Both the position numbers and the translations under genes were made by a program. From positions 434,001 to 498,000 of the forward strand of contig NZ_CP007229.1 of NCBI RefSeq assembly GCF_000941075.1: a stretch of DNA of 64,000 nucleotides, read 5' to 3'. Positions 32,727-43,579 of this stretch are shown here, one piece after another (the first letter of the stretch is position 1; each line of letters opens with the position of its first letter). The notes beneath the pieces were generated by a model. It did not search any database. It was not told where the DNA came from and saw only the letters and a list, made by a program, of their open reading frames with translations. Source of the stretch: Mesomycoplasma dispar (lineage in GTDB: Bacteria; Bacillota_I; Bacilli_A; Mycoplasmatales; Metamycoplasmataceae).

Positions 32727-33421
32727 TGAAAAAAGTTTCTAAAAAATTGCTTCAAGCACGTGAATTAGTTGATAAAGAACGTTTTTACTCACTCGAAGAA
32801 GCGATGGAGTTGGTTAAAAAAACTTCTTATACAAAATTCTCCGGATCTGTTGATCTTGCAATCCGACTTAATCTTGATACCCGAAAAGCTGATCAACAAC
32901 TTCGTGGTGCAGTTGTTCTTCCTTACGGAACTGGAAAATCAGTGCGCGTTCTAGTCGCAACTGATTCATCAGAAGTAGCGGCAAAAGCAGTCGAAGCCGG
33001 TGCTGATTTAATTTATTCAACTGCCGAGTTAGAACAAAATCTAAAAATTGATAATTTTGATTTTGACGTAATTGTTGTTGAGCCCAAATTAATGCCAATT
33101 TTAGGACGTTATGGAAAAAAATTAGGGCCAAAAGGTCTAATGCCTAACCCAAAAACTGGGACTGTAACCCCAACTCCAGAAAAAGCGGTTGCTGAAATTA
33201 AAAAAGGGAAAGCTAATTACCGTGCTGATAAATACGGAATTGTGCATTCATTAATTGGAAAAACTAATATGGAAGTCGATCATTTAGTCCAGAATGCTCG
33301 TACACTTTTACATTTGATCCGCCGACTTAAACCTAATTCTGTTAAAGGAAATTATTTTAAAAATTTAACAGTTTCAGCTTCAATGGGACCTTCAATTAAA
33401 ATTCGTTTCGATAATTTATAG
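32726..33421 (+). CDS. rplA: 50S ribosomal protein L1
   Basis: 231 residues, normal length. Family landmarks: FSGSVDLAIRLNLDTRKADQ, QLRGAVVLPYGTGKSVRVLV, GRYGKKLGPKGLMPNPKTGT, and the end SASMGPSIKIRFDNL. L1 forms the mobile stalk at the E site and usually represses its own operon by binding the leader. It is coupled to rplK through a TAATG overlap and followed by a clear terminator. Confidence 0.97.
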   Translation: MKKVSKKLLQARELVDKERFYSLEEAMELVKKTSYTKFSGSVDLAIRLNLDTRKADQQLRGAVVLPYGTGKSVRVLVATDSSEVAAKAVEAGADLIYSTAELEQNLKIDNFDFDVIVVEPKLMPILGRYGKKLGPKGLMPNPKTGTVTPTPEKAVAEIKKGKANYRADKYGIVHSLIGKTNMEVDHLVQNARTLLHLIRRLKPNSVKGNYFKNLTVSASMGPSIKIRFDNL

Positions 33422-33480
33422 AGAATAAAAAAATTTAAAAAGAATAAATTATCGAAATTAAAACTAAAAAATCTGTGATC

Positions 33481-33506
33481 AAGATCCTTTTTAAAGGATC
33501 TTTTTT
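33481..33506 (+). terminator. Terminator of rplK-rplA
   Basis: AAGATCCTT and AAGGATCTT form a near-perfect palindrome followed by a T run. Confidence 0.85.
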
Positions 33507-33559
33507 ATTTAGAAAATAGGCAAGTTTGACAGTTTCAATAATTTAGGTTAAAAAAACTC

Positions 33560-33800
33560 TCTTCTAAATTAGCTTACAAATTTTAATATGCGAAATTTCG
33601 TTGTAAAAATCTTCTTTTTTTAATTTTTTATAATCAGCGTATTTGTTAACAATTTTTTCAGCTTCTAACTCAAATGGCATAATTTTTTTACTCTTTTTTC
33701 ATATTTTAGTCCTTTATGATAAATTTTATCAAAACAGATTTACCTTAAGACACAAAATATTTAATATTACCGGAAAGTCATAAATTTTAACAACTCACTC
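33560..33800 (-). pseudogene. IS256-type transposase fragment (copy 1)
   Basis: Read on the minus strand, about 33590-33680 gives PFELEAEKIVNKYADYKKLK followed by KEDFYNEISHI. The same DNA recurs at about 44199-44345 and 45744-45800, each time next to pieces that read like IS256/Mutator transposase. The flanking 33690-33785 matches the flank of the second copy (TTTAGTCCTTTATGATAAAT in both), so this is debris of a repeated element. No complete gene is present in 33507-33835. Confidence 0.55.
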
Positions 33801-33835
33801 TTTTTATTATAAATAAGTTTTTTTTTTTTTTTTTG

Positions 33836-34402
33836 TTAATTTTCCAATTCACGAAAAGCAAAACCGAAACTTTCATCTAGTCTGGTTTCACATTGAAATT
33901 CTACTCTAATACGTTCAAGAAATTCTTTTTTGTTAATCTTGCAATTATTTTTTTTAATTAATTGCAAGATTAAGTTTAAATTCTCAATTTTTGTCTCAAT
34001 TTCGTAAGAAAATAAAATTTTTAAATTATCAACAACGCTAAGTTTTAAAACTTCTTGAGTCGCCTTTTTATAGCAATTTTGTAGTAAACCAAGCCCTAAT
34101 TTGCTACCATTTAAAAACCGAATTATGACAATTAGCGAATTTACTATTTTTTGTGTATGTAAAATATGGAAAATTTGTCTTCCTGCCGATCCTTTTGGTT
34201 CGTTTGCATCGCTAAATTTGCAATTATGCAAATTAAAACAAACCGCAAACACAATATGAGTCGCATTTTTATATTCTTTTTTAATTTTTTCAATTAAAAA
34301 ATCAAAATTTTTCTCGTTTTTTATGACAAAACTTAAGGAAATAAATTTTGATTTTTTGATTTCAAATTCAAAAATTGCTTCTTTTGTGATTATTTTTTTC
34401 AT
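33836..34402 (-). CDS. yigZ: YigZ/IMPACT family protein
   Basis: 188 residues from ATG 34402; a TTG two codons upstream is possible. Family motifs: NATHIVFAVCFNLHNCKFSD, then ANEPKGSAGRQIFHIL (the DDGEPSGTAGRP region) and VIIRFLNGSKLGLGLLQNCY (the VxRYFGGxKLGxGGL region). Proteins of this family bind ribosomal or regulatory partners; the biochemical role in mollicutes is not established. It follows the permease stop by 9 nt and is probably the last gene of the importer operon. A 17-T run sits just past the stop. Confidence 0.88.
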   Translation of the reverse strand: MKKIITKEAIFEFEIKKSKFISLSFVIKNEKNFDFLIEKIKKEYKNATHIVFAVCFNLHNCKFSDANEPKGSAGRQIFHILHTQKIVNSLIVIIRFLNGSKLGLGLLQNCYKKATQEVLKLSVVDNLKILFSYEIETKIENLNLILQLIKKNNCKINKKEFLERIRVEFQCETRLDESFGFAFRELEN

Positions 34403-34411
34403 TGGCAATAA

Positions 34412-35251
34412 TTATTTTAAATTATTTGCGGTCGCATTATTAATAAATTTTGCAAAAATTAAGTAGAAAAATAACGGAACTGAAATTGCAAAAAGCGAAC
34501 CAACGGCCTGAATATTTTGCAAAAATCCTAAACTAGTTTGTCCAGAGTATTGAAATCAGGTGGAAATCGTTTGGTAGGAACGGTTTGTAAAAATATAATT
34601 TGGTCACAAAAAATCATTTCAGGCTTGAATTGTTGTAAAAATTATTAATAAATAATAAGAAATATTCACTTTAGGGAAAATTATTAACCTAATTTTTGCA
34701 AAAATTGACAATTTATCAATTTTTGCAAGGAAAAATTGTTTTTTATCGATTTTATTAATACTTTTATAAAGGTAAAAAAAGTTAAAAAAGGAAAAAATTT
34801 GGTTTGTAACAAGTGAAAAAATTGGCGCATTTGTAATTAACCGATTTGCGTTTAGAATTCGTGAAAGCGGAATATAAATGCTAATTTCCGGGATAAAAGA
34901 AATACCGACAAATAAAGCAATAAAAACTAATTTTACCCTTTTAGTCGCCATTCAAAGTCCAAAACTAGCAAGTGAATAAAGCGAAATTCGCACTAAATTA
35001 ATTAAAAGAATTACAAAAATCGATGTTTTAAGTCCAGTTCAAAAATTTTCATTGATTGAATTTTGAAAATTAGTTCATAAATAACCATCTAATTTCAAAC
35101 TCAAATTTGGATTATCCTGTAATTCGTTTGGCAAACTTGCATTTAGAATTAAATAATAAAGTGGAAAAAGAAAAACAATTAACAAAAAAATAAAACAAAA
35201 TAATAGAAAAAGTTGTACTAAAATACTTTTAAAATTAATTTTTAATTGCAT
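34412..35251 (-). CDS. ABC importer permease, MalG/UgpE type
   Basis: 279 residues through several UGA codons. Six predicted membrane helices; the first is at about 12-35 (FLLFCFIFLLIVFLFPLYYL). Near the C-terminal third is the coupling-helix region, which departs from the EAA consensus (AKIDKLSIFAKIRLIIFPKV), then NDFLWPNYIFTNRSYQTIST, typical of sugar or glycerol-phosphate permeases. It overlaps the upstream permease gene by 17 nt. It partners the other permease, the ATPase at 36151-37311 and probably the lipoprotein at 37456. Confidence 0.85.
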
Positions 35252-36164
35252 TTTTCACCCGTTTTTGTTTTATTTTTTTGTAAACTCACTTCCAAGTTTT
35301 TACACGAAAAACAACAAAAGTGGAAAAAATTGCTAAAAGATAAAGAAAACTTACAAAACTTGCAGTAGATTGTTGTCCTAAATCATCACGAACATTTAAA
35401 ATATAAGAGGCAAGCGTGTGTCCATTATTTAGATCAAGATTTAAATTTCCGGTAATCACACTTGGATATAACATCGTCGCAAAAACAAAGTTTGTATAGG
35501 CGATAACCATAAATTGATTACTAATTTCTTTGAAATAAAGGTTAAAAATTCGATCTTTTAGGCTAATTTTATCGATTTTTAAATTTTTTTTGTATTTGGC
35601 ATTAACGCTAGAAATTGCAAAGAAAAAAAGTACGGAATTAAACGGAATCGAACGTCAAAGTTGATAAATTAAATAAAGTCAAATTAAATTAATTCGTTTT
35701 TCACCACCAACAAAAGAAAAATTTAGCCCTAAAAATTTAGCAAAAACATTTTTTTGCCCAAAAAGAAAACTAAAAGCAATTCCAATTGCAAAAGCGGAAA
35801 TAAAAAATTGTGAATAAAGTCCGCTAATAAAAAAACTGCGAATAATTTTATTATTAAGTTTGGTTAGCAAAAGCGCAATTATAAAACCAACTAAAAGTGA
35901 AATTGGTGAACTTAGAAAAAACAAAATTGTACTGTTTTTTAAAGCATCATTAAAACTTGATTTAGCAAAAAGGCTTTTAAAATTTCCAAATCCAGTTTGC
36001 CAATTCAGACCTGAACCAACTTTAAAAGAATTAAAAAGTGATTGAAAAATCGGATAGACTGAAAAAGTAAAGAGAAAAATTAGAAGTGGCGCTAATAGCA
36101 AAATTGCCTGCATATTTTTACTAAAAATTAAATTTTTAAGATTATTTTTCCTAATTGTCAACAC
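35235..36164 (-). CDS. ABC importer permease, MalF/UgpA type
   Basis: 309 residues through UGA codons. I choose GTG 36164 because AGGAAGG sits 5 nt before it; in-frame starts further up (ATG 36206) would lie deep inside the ATPase gene. First helix at about 20-42 (ILLLAPLLIFLFTFSVYPIF), followed by FKVGSGLNWQTGFGNFKSLF and five further helices, the usual MalF/UgpA plan. The end overlaps the next permease start by 17 nt, so the two are tightly coupled. The substrate is likely a sugar or glycerophosphodiester by family, not shown by the sequence. Confidence 0.85.
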
Positions 36165-37311
36165 GTCTACCTTCCTGATCAAAGGCGAAAATTTTATTTT
36201 GATCATATTCAATTCTAATATTTTCTGTGTTAATATCGGTTGGTGAAATTATTTCGAGATCAACATTTTTTTCAAGATCACGAATTTGGTAGTAAAAATT
36301 ATCAGCAAGATTCTTTTTATATAAAATTTTGCCATTTGCTTCGTTAAATGATGGCAAAATTTTAATATATTTAGCACGAATATAAAGATTGTTTTCTCCA
36401 CTTTTTTCTATGAAATTAATTTCGGGTACACCGATAAATTTTGCTACAAAAAGTGAGTTAGGATTCTCAAATAATTCTTCGGGATTAGAAAATTGCATAA
36501 TTCTACCTTTATTTAAAAGGATAATTTTGTCGCTAATTTTCATCGCATCGGTTTGGTCGTGTGTGACTAAAACAATTGTCATCTTAAATTCCTGCTTAAT
36601 TTTTAAAAGTAATTTAATTGTTGCTTCTTTGATTTTTGCATCAAGGGAAGAAAATGGTTCATCCATTAAAATTAAATTATCACCTTTGATAATTGATTTG
36701 GCAAATGCAACTCGTTGTTGTTGACCACCGCTAATATTAGCGGCTTTTTTTGTGAAAATATCATCAATTTCAAGTGTTTTTAGCACTTTTTTAACGCTAT
36801 TTTCAAAGAATTGCCTGCGGAATTTAAGATAAAAAAGATAAAAACTGGGCTTTCTAATTACAAAAAATAAAAAGATAAATTTTTGTTTTAATTTCTTTAA
36901 AAATGATTTTTTTTCATTTTTAAAGAAATTAACAATATTATCGCTTAAATGTGTTAATTCTTCTTGTTTTTCAAACTCTTTTAAACTTAATTTTCAAACC
37001 TTTTCAGTTCATTTAACTGAATTTTTTGTGCTAATTCATAAATTTTTACGCACCGAAATCTCTTCGTAGAGATTATTTTTTTGCATTATATAACCAAAAT
37101 CTTTGAATTCATTATGATATTCGATTCCTTGTGATGACGGTAAAAAACCTGCTAAAAGATTAAGGAAAGTCGACTTTCCCGCTCCTGAAGGACCAAGAAT
37201 TGTCACAATTCGATTTGCTGGGATTTCCAATTCTTTTATTTCGAGAAAATTTTTTTTGTCATATGAAAATAATAAATCTTTAATAGATATTGCAATTTTT
37301 CTATCATTCAT
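36151..37311 (-). CDS. ABC importer ATPase, MalK/UgpC type with inserted segment
   Basis: 386 residues through one UGA. Walker A TILGPSGAGKSTFL, Q-loop FGYIMQKNNLYEE, signature ISGGQQQRVAFAKSI, Walker B LILMDEPFSSLDA and switch VLVTHDQTDA are intact. A C-terminal regulatory OB-like part follows (NLYIRAKYIKILP). Between the Q-loop and the signature there are about 120 residues instead of the usual ~50, including a basic-hydrophobic stretch (KQKFIFLFFVIRKPSFYLFY) that could touch the membrane. It is first in the operon, and its end overlaps the permease start. Confidence 0.9.
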
Positions 37312-37455
37312 AATAAAAAATTTTACCTTTTTTTATTGTATTTTGAAATAAATAATTTATAATTAATTCTAATGAAAAAAATTAAAAACATACATTTATT
37401 TTTTTTATTTTTCTAAAAAAAATTTCATAAAAATAAAAGAGAGGAGAAAAAATTT

Positions 37456-39339
37456 ATGAAATTGAAAAAAATTTTTAAAACCTTTGCCCTTCTATCTCCA
37501 AGTTTTCTTCTTGTTGCCGCGGCTTGTGGCGCTAACCAAGAAGAAAAAAAACCTACCGAAAACGGTAGTGAAAAAACAATTGATCTTACAAAAATTGACC
37601 CAAAAACACAAGTTGTCCTAACAACAAGTCAAGGTTCATCCTGACCGCTAATTTTTGGACTTAATGTCTATGGGAAAAACGAAAAGGGGCTAATTCCTTA
37701 CTATAATCAAAAATTCAAAAACGATGCTGATTTTGCTCCAGTAAGAATTGTTTTAAACGATGAAGCAAAAGTAAAAACGCAATCTCAAACCACACAAAAC
37801 ATTAAAAATTTACTCGATTCAAATTCTGACCAAATTCCTTCACTAGTTTTAGGCGATTCTTCGACAGCGAGCGTGCTCGAACAATATAATCGACTTTTAG
37901 ATGTTCGAAACGATAAATTAAAACCAGAATTATTTGCTAATAAATTAGTTAGCGCTTATAACGATACTGATTTTGCTAAAAATAACAAGTTTTACAACAT
38001 TCCTTTTAATAATAACGACGTTGATGCTCTCGGATTTAACCTTGATAATCTCAAAATTATTCTTGATTTAATAAAAAAAGGTGGCGGTAGCGTTGATGAA
38101 TCAATGGAAGTTTATAAAAAAGCCGTTGAATCAGAAACAAAAGGAAACTCAACACCTGAAAATAGTTTTTTTAAAGCACTTGAAGTAAAAAATGATCAAG
38201 TTTTTAAAGATCTAAAAGTAACAATGTCAACTTTTTCAAATATCGAAGAAGCACTTGAGTTTGCCACAAAATTTATTGACGGTCTTAAAATAAAGGAAAA
38301 TTCCAAAATTGACCAAAACACTGATAATGCAAGTATTTTTGCAATCGATTATTCTGGACTTATTCTTCATAAAAATCTAGTCTCAAAAACTGGCAAAAGT
38401 TTTTGAAAATCGCAGGGCAAAGATCTTAGTTATCCGATTATTACTGATGAAAGTTTGCGTAACGAATTCAAGCAAAGTTATGAAAAATTTGTTAATACAA
38501 ATAAAACTTTAGAACACAAAGTTGGTAATAAAACAAAAGTTTTACAAGCCTTTCAATTTAAAGATTTTAAAGGCGAAGGTATTGGTGACTGGGGAAGTCA
38601 TGACATTCTTCGTTATCGCACCGTTTTTGGTTATATTCCTGGAGTTGGAATTAAACAGTCAATTGATTCAGCGACAACTCGTTATTTATTTGCAAAGGAT
38701 AAAGCTGAAAACGCGAAAAAATTCACTACTTTTCACGATGTTTTCACAACTAATCAACCTTTAAAATCAAGAAGCGATTCTCCTTATTCAGTTTTTGCTG
38801 CTGGTGGTTCTTCTTTAATTCCAATTAGAACTGATAGTGAAAAAATTAATAAAGCGACAATTAAATTTTTAGAATGACTTTATACTGGTCAGAATGATAT
38901 TGACGGCAAAATGGTTGATAATGTCGATTATTTAATGGAAAACACTGGTTATTTTGTTCCAACCAAAGAAATTCTAACCGAAAAAAAATTAGAAGAAGTT
39001 AAAGCAAAATATCAAGAATATTTTGACAAAATTGTTGATTTTGAAACTAAAAACAAAAAAAGTTACGAACTAATCAATAAAGATGATGTGAAAAAAATTG
39101 ACTGAAGTCTATACGAAAAAATGGCAAATCTTCGTTCAGTTATCATTTCAATGGAATCAATGTTAAAAGCGTTAAAAGAACAAGGTGATAAACTAAAAAT
39201 TTTAACAGATAATGGTAATTTTAAAGCAACAAAAATTTCTGGAATTATTCTTGATTCATTAATTCAATCAACACGTGTTGAAAATAAAAAAACTACAAGT
39301 GCCGATGATATTCTCAAGTTAATTAGCGAACAAAATTAG
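37456..39339 (+). CDS. P68-family surface lipoprotein, probable substrate-binding protein
   Basis: 627 residues through UGA codons. The signal peptide ends in the lipobox LLVAAAC, so Cys is lipidated. The start ATG 37456 follows GAGAGGAGAAAAAAT. After a Lys/Glu/Asn linker comes VVLTTSQGSSWPLIFGLNVY, the recognition point of the P68 mycoplasma lipoprotein family, then SDQIPSLVLGDSSTASVLEQ and YNRLLDV. Overall it resembles an extracellular solute-binding protein. It is divergent from the sugar-type importer (144 nt between starts), which has no other binding protein, so it is the likely receptor. A -10 TATAAT lies at 37358-37363. The ligand is unknown. Confidence 0.8.
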
Positions 39340-39377
39340 GCCTTGTTTGCCATTTTTTGCAAAAAATAAAAAAAATT

Positions 39378-39405
39378 AGCAAAACTTAAAAGGTTTTGCT
39401 TTTTC
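39378..39405 (+). terminator. Terminator of the P68 lipoprotein gene
   Basis: AGCAAAAC and GTTTTGCT pair around a 7-nt loop and are followed by TTTTC. Confidence 0.75.
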
Positions 39406-39450
39406 TTATACTTTTTTAAGTTTATGAAATGTTTCAACGTTATAAAATGG

Positions 39451-39456
39451 TATAAT
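39451..39456 (+). promoter_or_regulatory. Extended -10 promoter of the lactonase gene
   Basis: AAATGGTATAATTT is a TGn-extended -10, 75 nt before the lactonase start. Confidence 0.55.
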
Positions 39457-39530
39457 TTAAAAATGTTATAAAAAACAAAATTTATATTTTTGTTTAATAC
39501 AATTAATGAAAGGACAGTATTTGATGCAAA

Positions 39531-40583
39531 ATGGACAAATTTTCAAGAACTGTTTTAGGTGATATTCACCCTGATGAACTTGGTATAGTTGATTGCCATG
39601 ACCACTTAATTAAAAATTATGGACCTGAAGCGCACGAGCACCAAGATTTTGTGATGCTCTCAAATCAAGCAGCGATCGCTGAATCGCTTGAATTTGCTGA
39701 GCGTGGTGGAAAAACATTAGTAACAATGGATCCACCAAATGTTGGGCGCGATGTTTATCGAATGCTCGAAATTGCCGAGGCGCTTGCAGGAAAAATTCAT
39801 ATTATTATGGCAACTGGATTTCACAAAGCCGCTTTTTATGACAAAGGTTCTTCATGACTTGCGCTTGCACCAACCGATGAAATTACAAAAATGGTTGTTG
39901 CCGAAATTACCGAGGGAATGGATGAGTATAACTATTCTGGACCAGTTGTAAAACGTTCAAAAGCAAAAGCAGGAATTATTAAAGCTGGAACTGGTTATGG
40001 AGCAATTGACCGTCTCGAGTTAAAATCACTTGAAGTTGCTGCAAGAGCTTCAATTGAAACTGGGGCGCCAATTTTAGTTCATACCCAATTAGGAACAATG
40101 GCTTACGAAGCCGCAAAATATTTAATTGATTTTGGGGCAAATCCGCGTAAAATTCAGTTATCACATTTAAATAAAAATCCAAATAAATATTACTATGCAA
40201 AAATAATTCAAGAACTTGGTGTAACTTTATGTTTTGATGGTCCTGACCGTGTTAAATATTATTCAGATGCAACACTTGCTGAAAATATTAAATATCTTGT
40301 TGATTTAGGACTTCAAAAACATATTACGCTCTCACTTGATGCCGGAAGAGTTTTATACCAAAGAAATTATGGACTTCTAAAAGGTAAAATGACTTTTGGA
40401 TTTACTTATTTATTTGATAAATTTATTCCACTTTTAAAAGAAGTTGGAGTTAGCGATGATGCGATTAACGATATGCTAATTAACAACCCAGCCGAAATTC
40501 TTGCATTTGACCAACCACGAAAATTTGATCCAAGTATTCTTCCAGATTATGTTCTAGAATTAAAAAAGACCTTTAAAATCTAG
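39531..40583 (+). CDS. Phosphotriesterase-family sugar-phosphate lactonase
   Basis: 350 residues through one UGA. Amidohydrolase fold of COG1735. Metal ligands are visible: HDH at the first strand (VDCHDHLIKN), His in PILVHTQLGTMAY, His in KIQLSHLNKNPNKYYY and Asp in ITLSLDAGR, with the bridging Lys likely in the strand between. A mycoplasma homologue studied by Raushel and Almo's groups hydrolyses pentono-1,4-lactone 5-phosphates. The gene precedes an Ula-type PTS by 96 nt, so the lactone or lactone phosphate imported by the PTS is the likely substrate. The ribosome site is weak (AAAGGA 17 nt upstream), but MDKFSRTVLGDI matches family N-termini. Confidence 0.85.
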
Positions 40584-40679
40584 AAGAATTAAAAAAGTTT
40601 AAAAAAATATATTTTAGACTAATTTGTTATATTAATTTGTTATTTATTCTTTTTTATTTAAGTTTAGAAAGGAAATAAA

Positions 40680-42494
40680 ATGTCACTAGGTAAGAATAAA
40701 AAAATTCTTATTGGCTTACTTATTTTCTTATTTATTAATATTTTAATTATCGGAATTACTCTCGGAGTTAGAATTGGGCATAACAAAGAAAGTTTTGGTA
40801 CCGCCCTTAGTTTTTTAGCTCGTCGTGTTTATCTTGATAACTATTTAAGACAAAACCCGCTTCTACTCGGATCGCTTGTTCTTTTTGGATATCTTGCCCT
40901 AGGTCGGGGAAAAGTAGAATCAATACTTGGAGCACTAAAAACTGCAATCGGAGTTTTCTTGCTTACAGTCGGATCCGGTGGTCTTGTTGGTCTTGCAAAA
41001 CCAGTTTTTGATGCAATTGGGAAAATTAGAGAAGGTGGAGTTGTTCCCCTTGATCCTTATCTAGGTTGAACCTCTGCTGATAATTTTCTCCAAAAAGGTT
41101 TTGGTGAAGCAAATGACTTTCTTACATTAGTATCCTTTACTTTCATTTTTGCTTTTATCGTTAATATTTTAATGGTTTTAGCAAAAAGATTTACAAATAC
41201 AAACGCAATTATGATTACCGGACACGTTATGTTGCAGCAATCATCAATTGTAACTGCTTTATTGTACGTAATTCTTTTCCGTTCAATTCCACTTGTTGAT
41301 GGCGGAATTGGCGTTGGTCAGCAAGCAGGTCTTGTTTTTATTTCCGGGCTATTTTTAGGAATTTACTGGGCAACTTCATCAGTTGCAACCCTAAAAATGA
41401 CTAATTTAGTAACCCAAAATGCTGGTTTTGCCGTTGGTCACCAACAAATGCTTACCTTATTTACAAGTTATAAAATGGGTCGCTTTTTTGGAAAAAAAGA
41501 ACATAGTGCTGAAAATCGTAAATTACCACAATCACTTAAAATTTTTGAGGATAACATTTTTACTCAAACAATAATTATCCTTGTTTTATTCGCCGTTTTA
41601 TTCGCCGTTATTATCGGTTATTATGGTGTTGAAAACGTTATAAATTCTAGTTATAACGGATTTGCCGGTCCAAAAGTTGATAAAGATTCTCCCGTTTTCA
41701 TAAAAAATGCTAGTGAAGCCGCAAAAAGTATTGGTGCTGCCTGAAATGGATCTTTTGGTGGCGCTAACTTTGTCTTTATAATTTTTGGTGGAGTTTTAAG
41801 AATTATTGCAACCTTAATCGCCTTAATGACTGGAGTGAGAATGTTTGTTACTGAATTGCAACAATCATTCCACGGAATTTCTGAAAAAATAATTCCAGGC
41901 GCGGTTGTTGCTGTTGATATTGCTGCAACTTATGGATTTTCAATTAATGCCGTAACTTACGGATTTTTAGGTGGAGTTTTAGGACAATTCTTAGCTGTTT
42001 TCATCGCTATTGGACTTGCAGCAATTCCGGGAAATAATTACTCACTTGTTGCTGTCCCACTTTTCATTACACTCTTTTTCAACTCTGGAGCAATGGGAGT
42101 ATATGCAAACGCTTCAGGTGGATGAAAAGCATCATTTATTGTTCCAGCAATTATCGGATTTTTTGAAATCATAATAATTTCTTTTGCACTTAAATTAGTA
42201 CAAAACATTTCTGATAGCGGAATACCATCACTTCTCAATAAAAACACCGGAATTTCCGAAATTCAAAACCCAGTATCAACCGGATTTTTAGGAATGGGTG
42301 ACTGAAACCTTTTCTTTGGAATCGTCTTAATCATCGGTCAATTCCACTTTGTTCTTGGATGGATTTCTGTTGTTATAGCAATAATTCTATTAATTTTACT
42401 TGCACAAGCAGTTGATTCAACAAAACAACATAAAAAAACTTGATTGCAAAAACTGTTAAAAATTGATGTCGATCTTATCGAAAAAGAAGCCTAA
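40680..42494 (+). CDS. ulaA: PTS ascorbate-type transporter, IIC component
   Basis: 604 residues through UGA codons, with 10-11 hydrophobic segments. UlaA/SgaT-like signatures: NPLLLGSLVLFGYLALGRGK, ITGHVMLQQSSIV, GLVFISGLFLGIYWATSSVA, NAGFAVGHQQML, ATYGFSINAVTYGFLGG. It takes up a sugar acid or lactone while phosphorylating it with the IIB and IIA partners encoded next. The start follows AGAAAGGAAATAAA. A terminator sits behind it, and ulaB has its own -10 box, so stoichiometry is set by partial uncoupling. It is longer than E. coli UlaA (465), mainly in a central charged loop. Confidence 0.92.
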
Positions 42495-42530
42495 ATTTAA
42501 CAAAGTTTCATTAAAAAATAAAATTTTATC

Positions 42531-42568
42531 AAAAAACTTTGGCTAACAAAAATGCCAAAGTTTTTTTT
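42531..42568 (+). terminator. Terminator between ulaA and ulaB
   Basis: AAAAAACTTTGGC and GCCAAAGTTTTTT pair around a 10-nt loop, with eight T. A TATAAT box (42600-42605) follows for ulaB. Confidence 0.8.
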
Positions 42569-42681
42569 ATTTAAACTTAAATTTTTTTAAAAAATATTGT
42601 ATAATTTTTTTAAAGTACTTTATTTTTATTGATTAAAAAGTATTTAAATTTATCTATTTTAATTCAAAAAAAGGGGTGTTT

Positions 42682-42972
42682 ATGTCATTAAAAATTGTTG
42701 CAGCCTGCGGAAACGGGATGGGAACTTCAATGATAATTAAGTTGAAAGTGCAAAAAATTGTTAAAGAATTAGGAGTTGATGCATCTGTTGAAGCGCTTTC
42801 AATGGGGCAATCAAAAGGACTTACTAATTCAGTTGATGTTATTATCGCATCTAAACATCTTGTTAGTGAATTTAATCCAAACCAAAAAGCAAAAATTGTT
42901 GGTGTGACCAACTTAATGGACGAAAATGAAATCAAAACTGCTCTTGAGCCAGTTTTAGAAGAACTACGTTAA
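42682..42972 (+). CDS. ulaB: PTS ascorbate-type IIB component
   Basis: 96 residues. The N-terminal phospho-Cys loop reads IVAACGNGMGTSMIIKLKV, with Cys9 as acceptor. The chosen start is ATG 42682, since AAAGGGG lies 7 nt upstream; a GTG two codons before is less likely. Its own TATAAT box is 77 nt upstream. It passes phosphate from UlaC to the sugar at UlaA. A 21-nt gap leads to ulaC. Confidence 0.94.
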   Translation: MSLKIVAACGNGMGTSMIIKLKVQKIVKELGVDASVEALSMGQSKGLTNSVDVIIASKHLVSEFNPNQKAKIVGVTNLMDENEIKTALEPVLEELR

Positions 42973-42993
42973 TTTGCTCGGAGTATTTTGCCT

Positions 42994-43473
42994 ATGTCAG
43001 TTAATTTACTTAAAAATTTAATCGAAAATGACTCAATTCTAATCGACCAAAAAGCATCAACTTGACAGGAAGCAATTGCAATTTCTTGCAAACCTTTGGT
43101 TGAAAAAGAACTAATTAACCAAAGTTATATCGATGCAATTATTACTTCAACAATCGAAAACGGTCCTTATTACATTCTCGCGCCCTTTTTAGCGATGCCA
43201 CATGCCGAAGCTGGTCTTGGCGTTTTTAAAGATTGTTTTTCACTTGTTGTTTTTGACAAACCTTTTTATTTCGATGGTGACAGTCGCCCAGTACAAATTC
43301 TTATTACTTTAGGTGCAACTAGTTCCGATATTCATACATCAGTTGCACTTCCACAAATTGTTGCCGCTTTCGAAGATACTACTAACATTGAAAAAATTAT
43401 TCAGGCTAAAAGCAAAGAGGAAATTATTGAAATTCTTGAAAAAGTTGATTTTTCAAAATATTTAGATAATTAG
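42994..43473 (+). CDS. ulaC: PTS ascorbate/mannitol-type IIA component
   Basis: 159 residues through one UGA from ATG 42994 (GGAGTATTTTGCCT upstream). Active-site His in APFLAMPHAEAGLGVFKDCF. IIA takes phosphate from HPr and gives it to UlaB. It is the last gene of the unit; no ulaD, ulaE or ulaF follows, so the downstream pentose-phosphate steps must be encoded elsewhere or replaced by the lactonase route. Confidence 0.94.
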
Positions 43474-43488
43474 AAGTTTTTCTTTTCA

Positions 43489-43531
43489 ATAATAAAAAAA
43501 TCTACAAGTTAATTGTAGATTTTTTATTATT
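43489..43531 (+). terminator. Terminator of the ula unit
   Basis: AATAATAAAAAAATCTACAA and its complement flank a 5-nt loop, giving a 20-bp stem with T-rich ends. Confidence 0.85.
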
Positions 43532-43579
43532 GTTTTTGTGAAAAAAATTTAGCAATTATAACTATAAAAGTTTATTAAA

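Noticed and set aside
33818-33834. 17-T run as a contingency locus for yigZ
   Set aside because: It lies after the yigZ stop codon, so length changes would not alter the protein.
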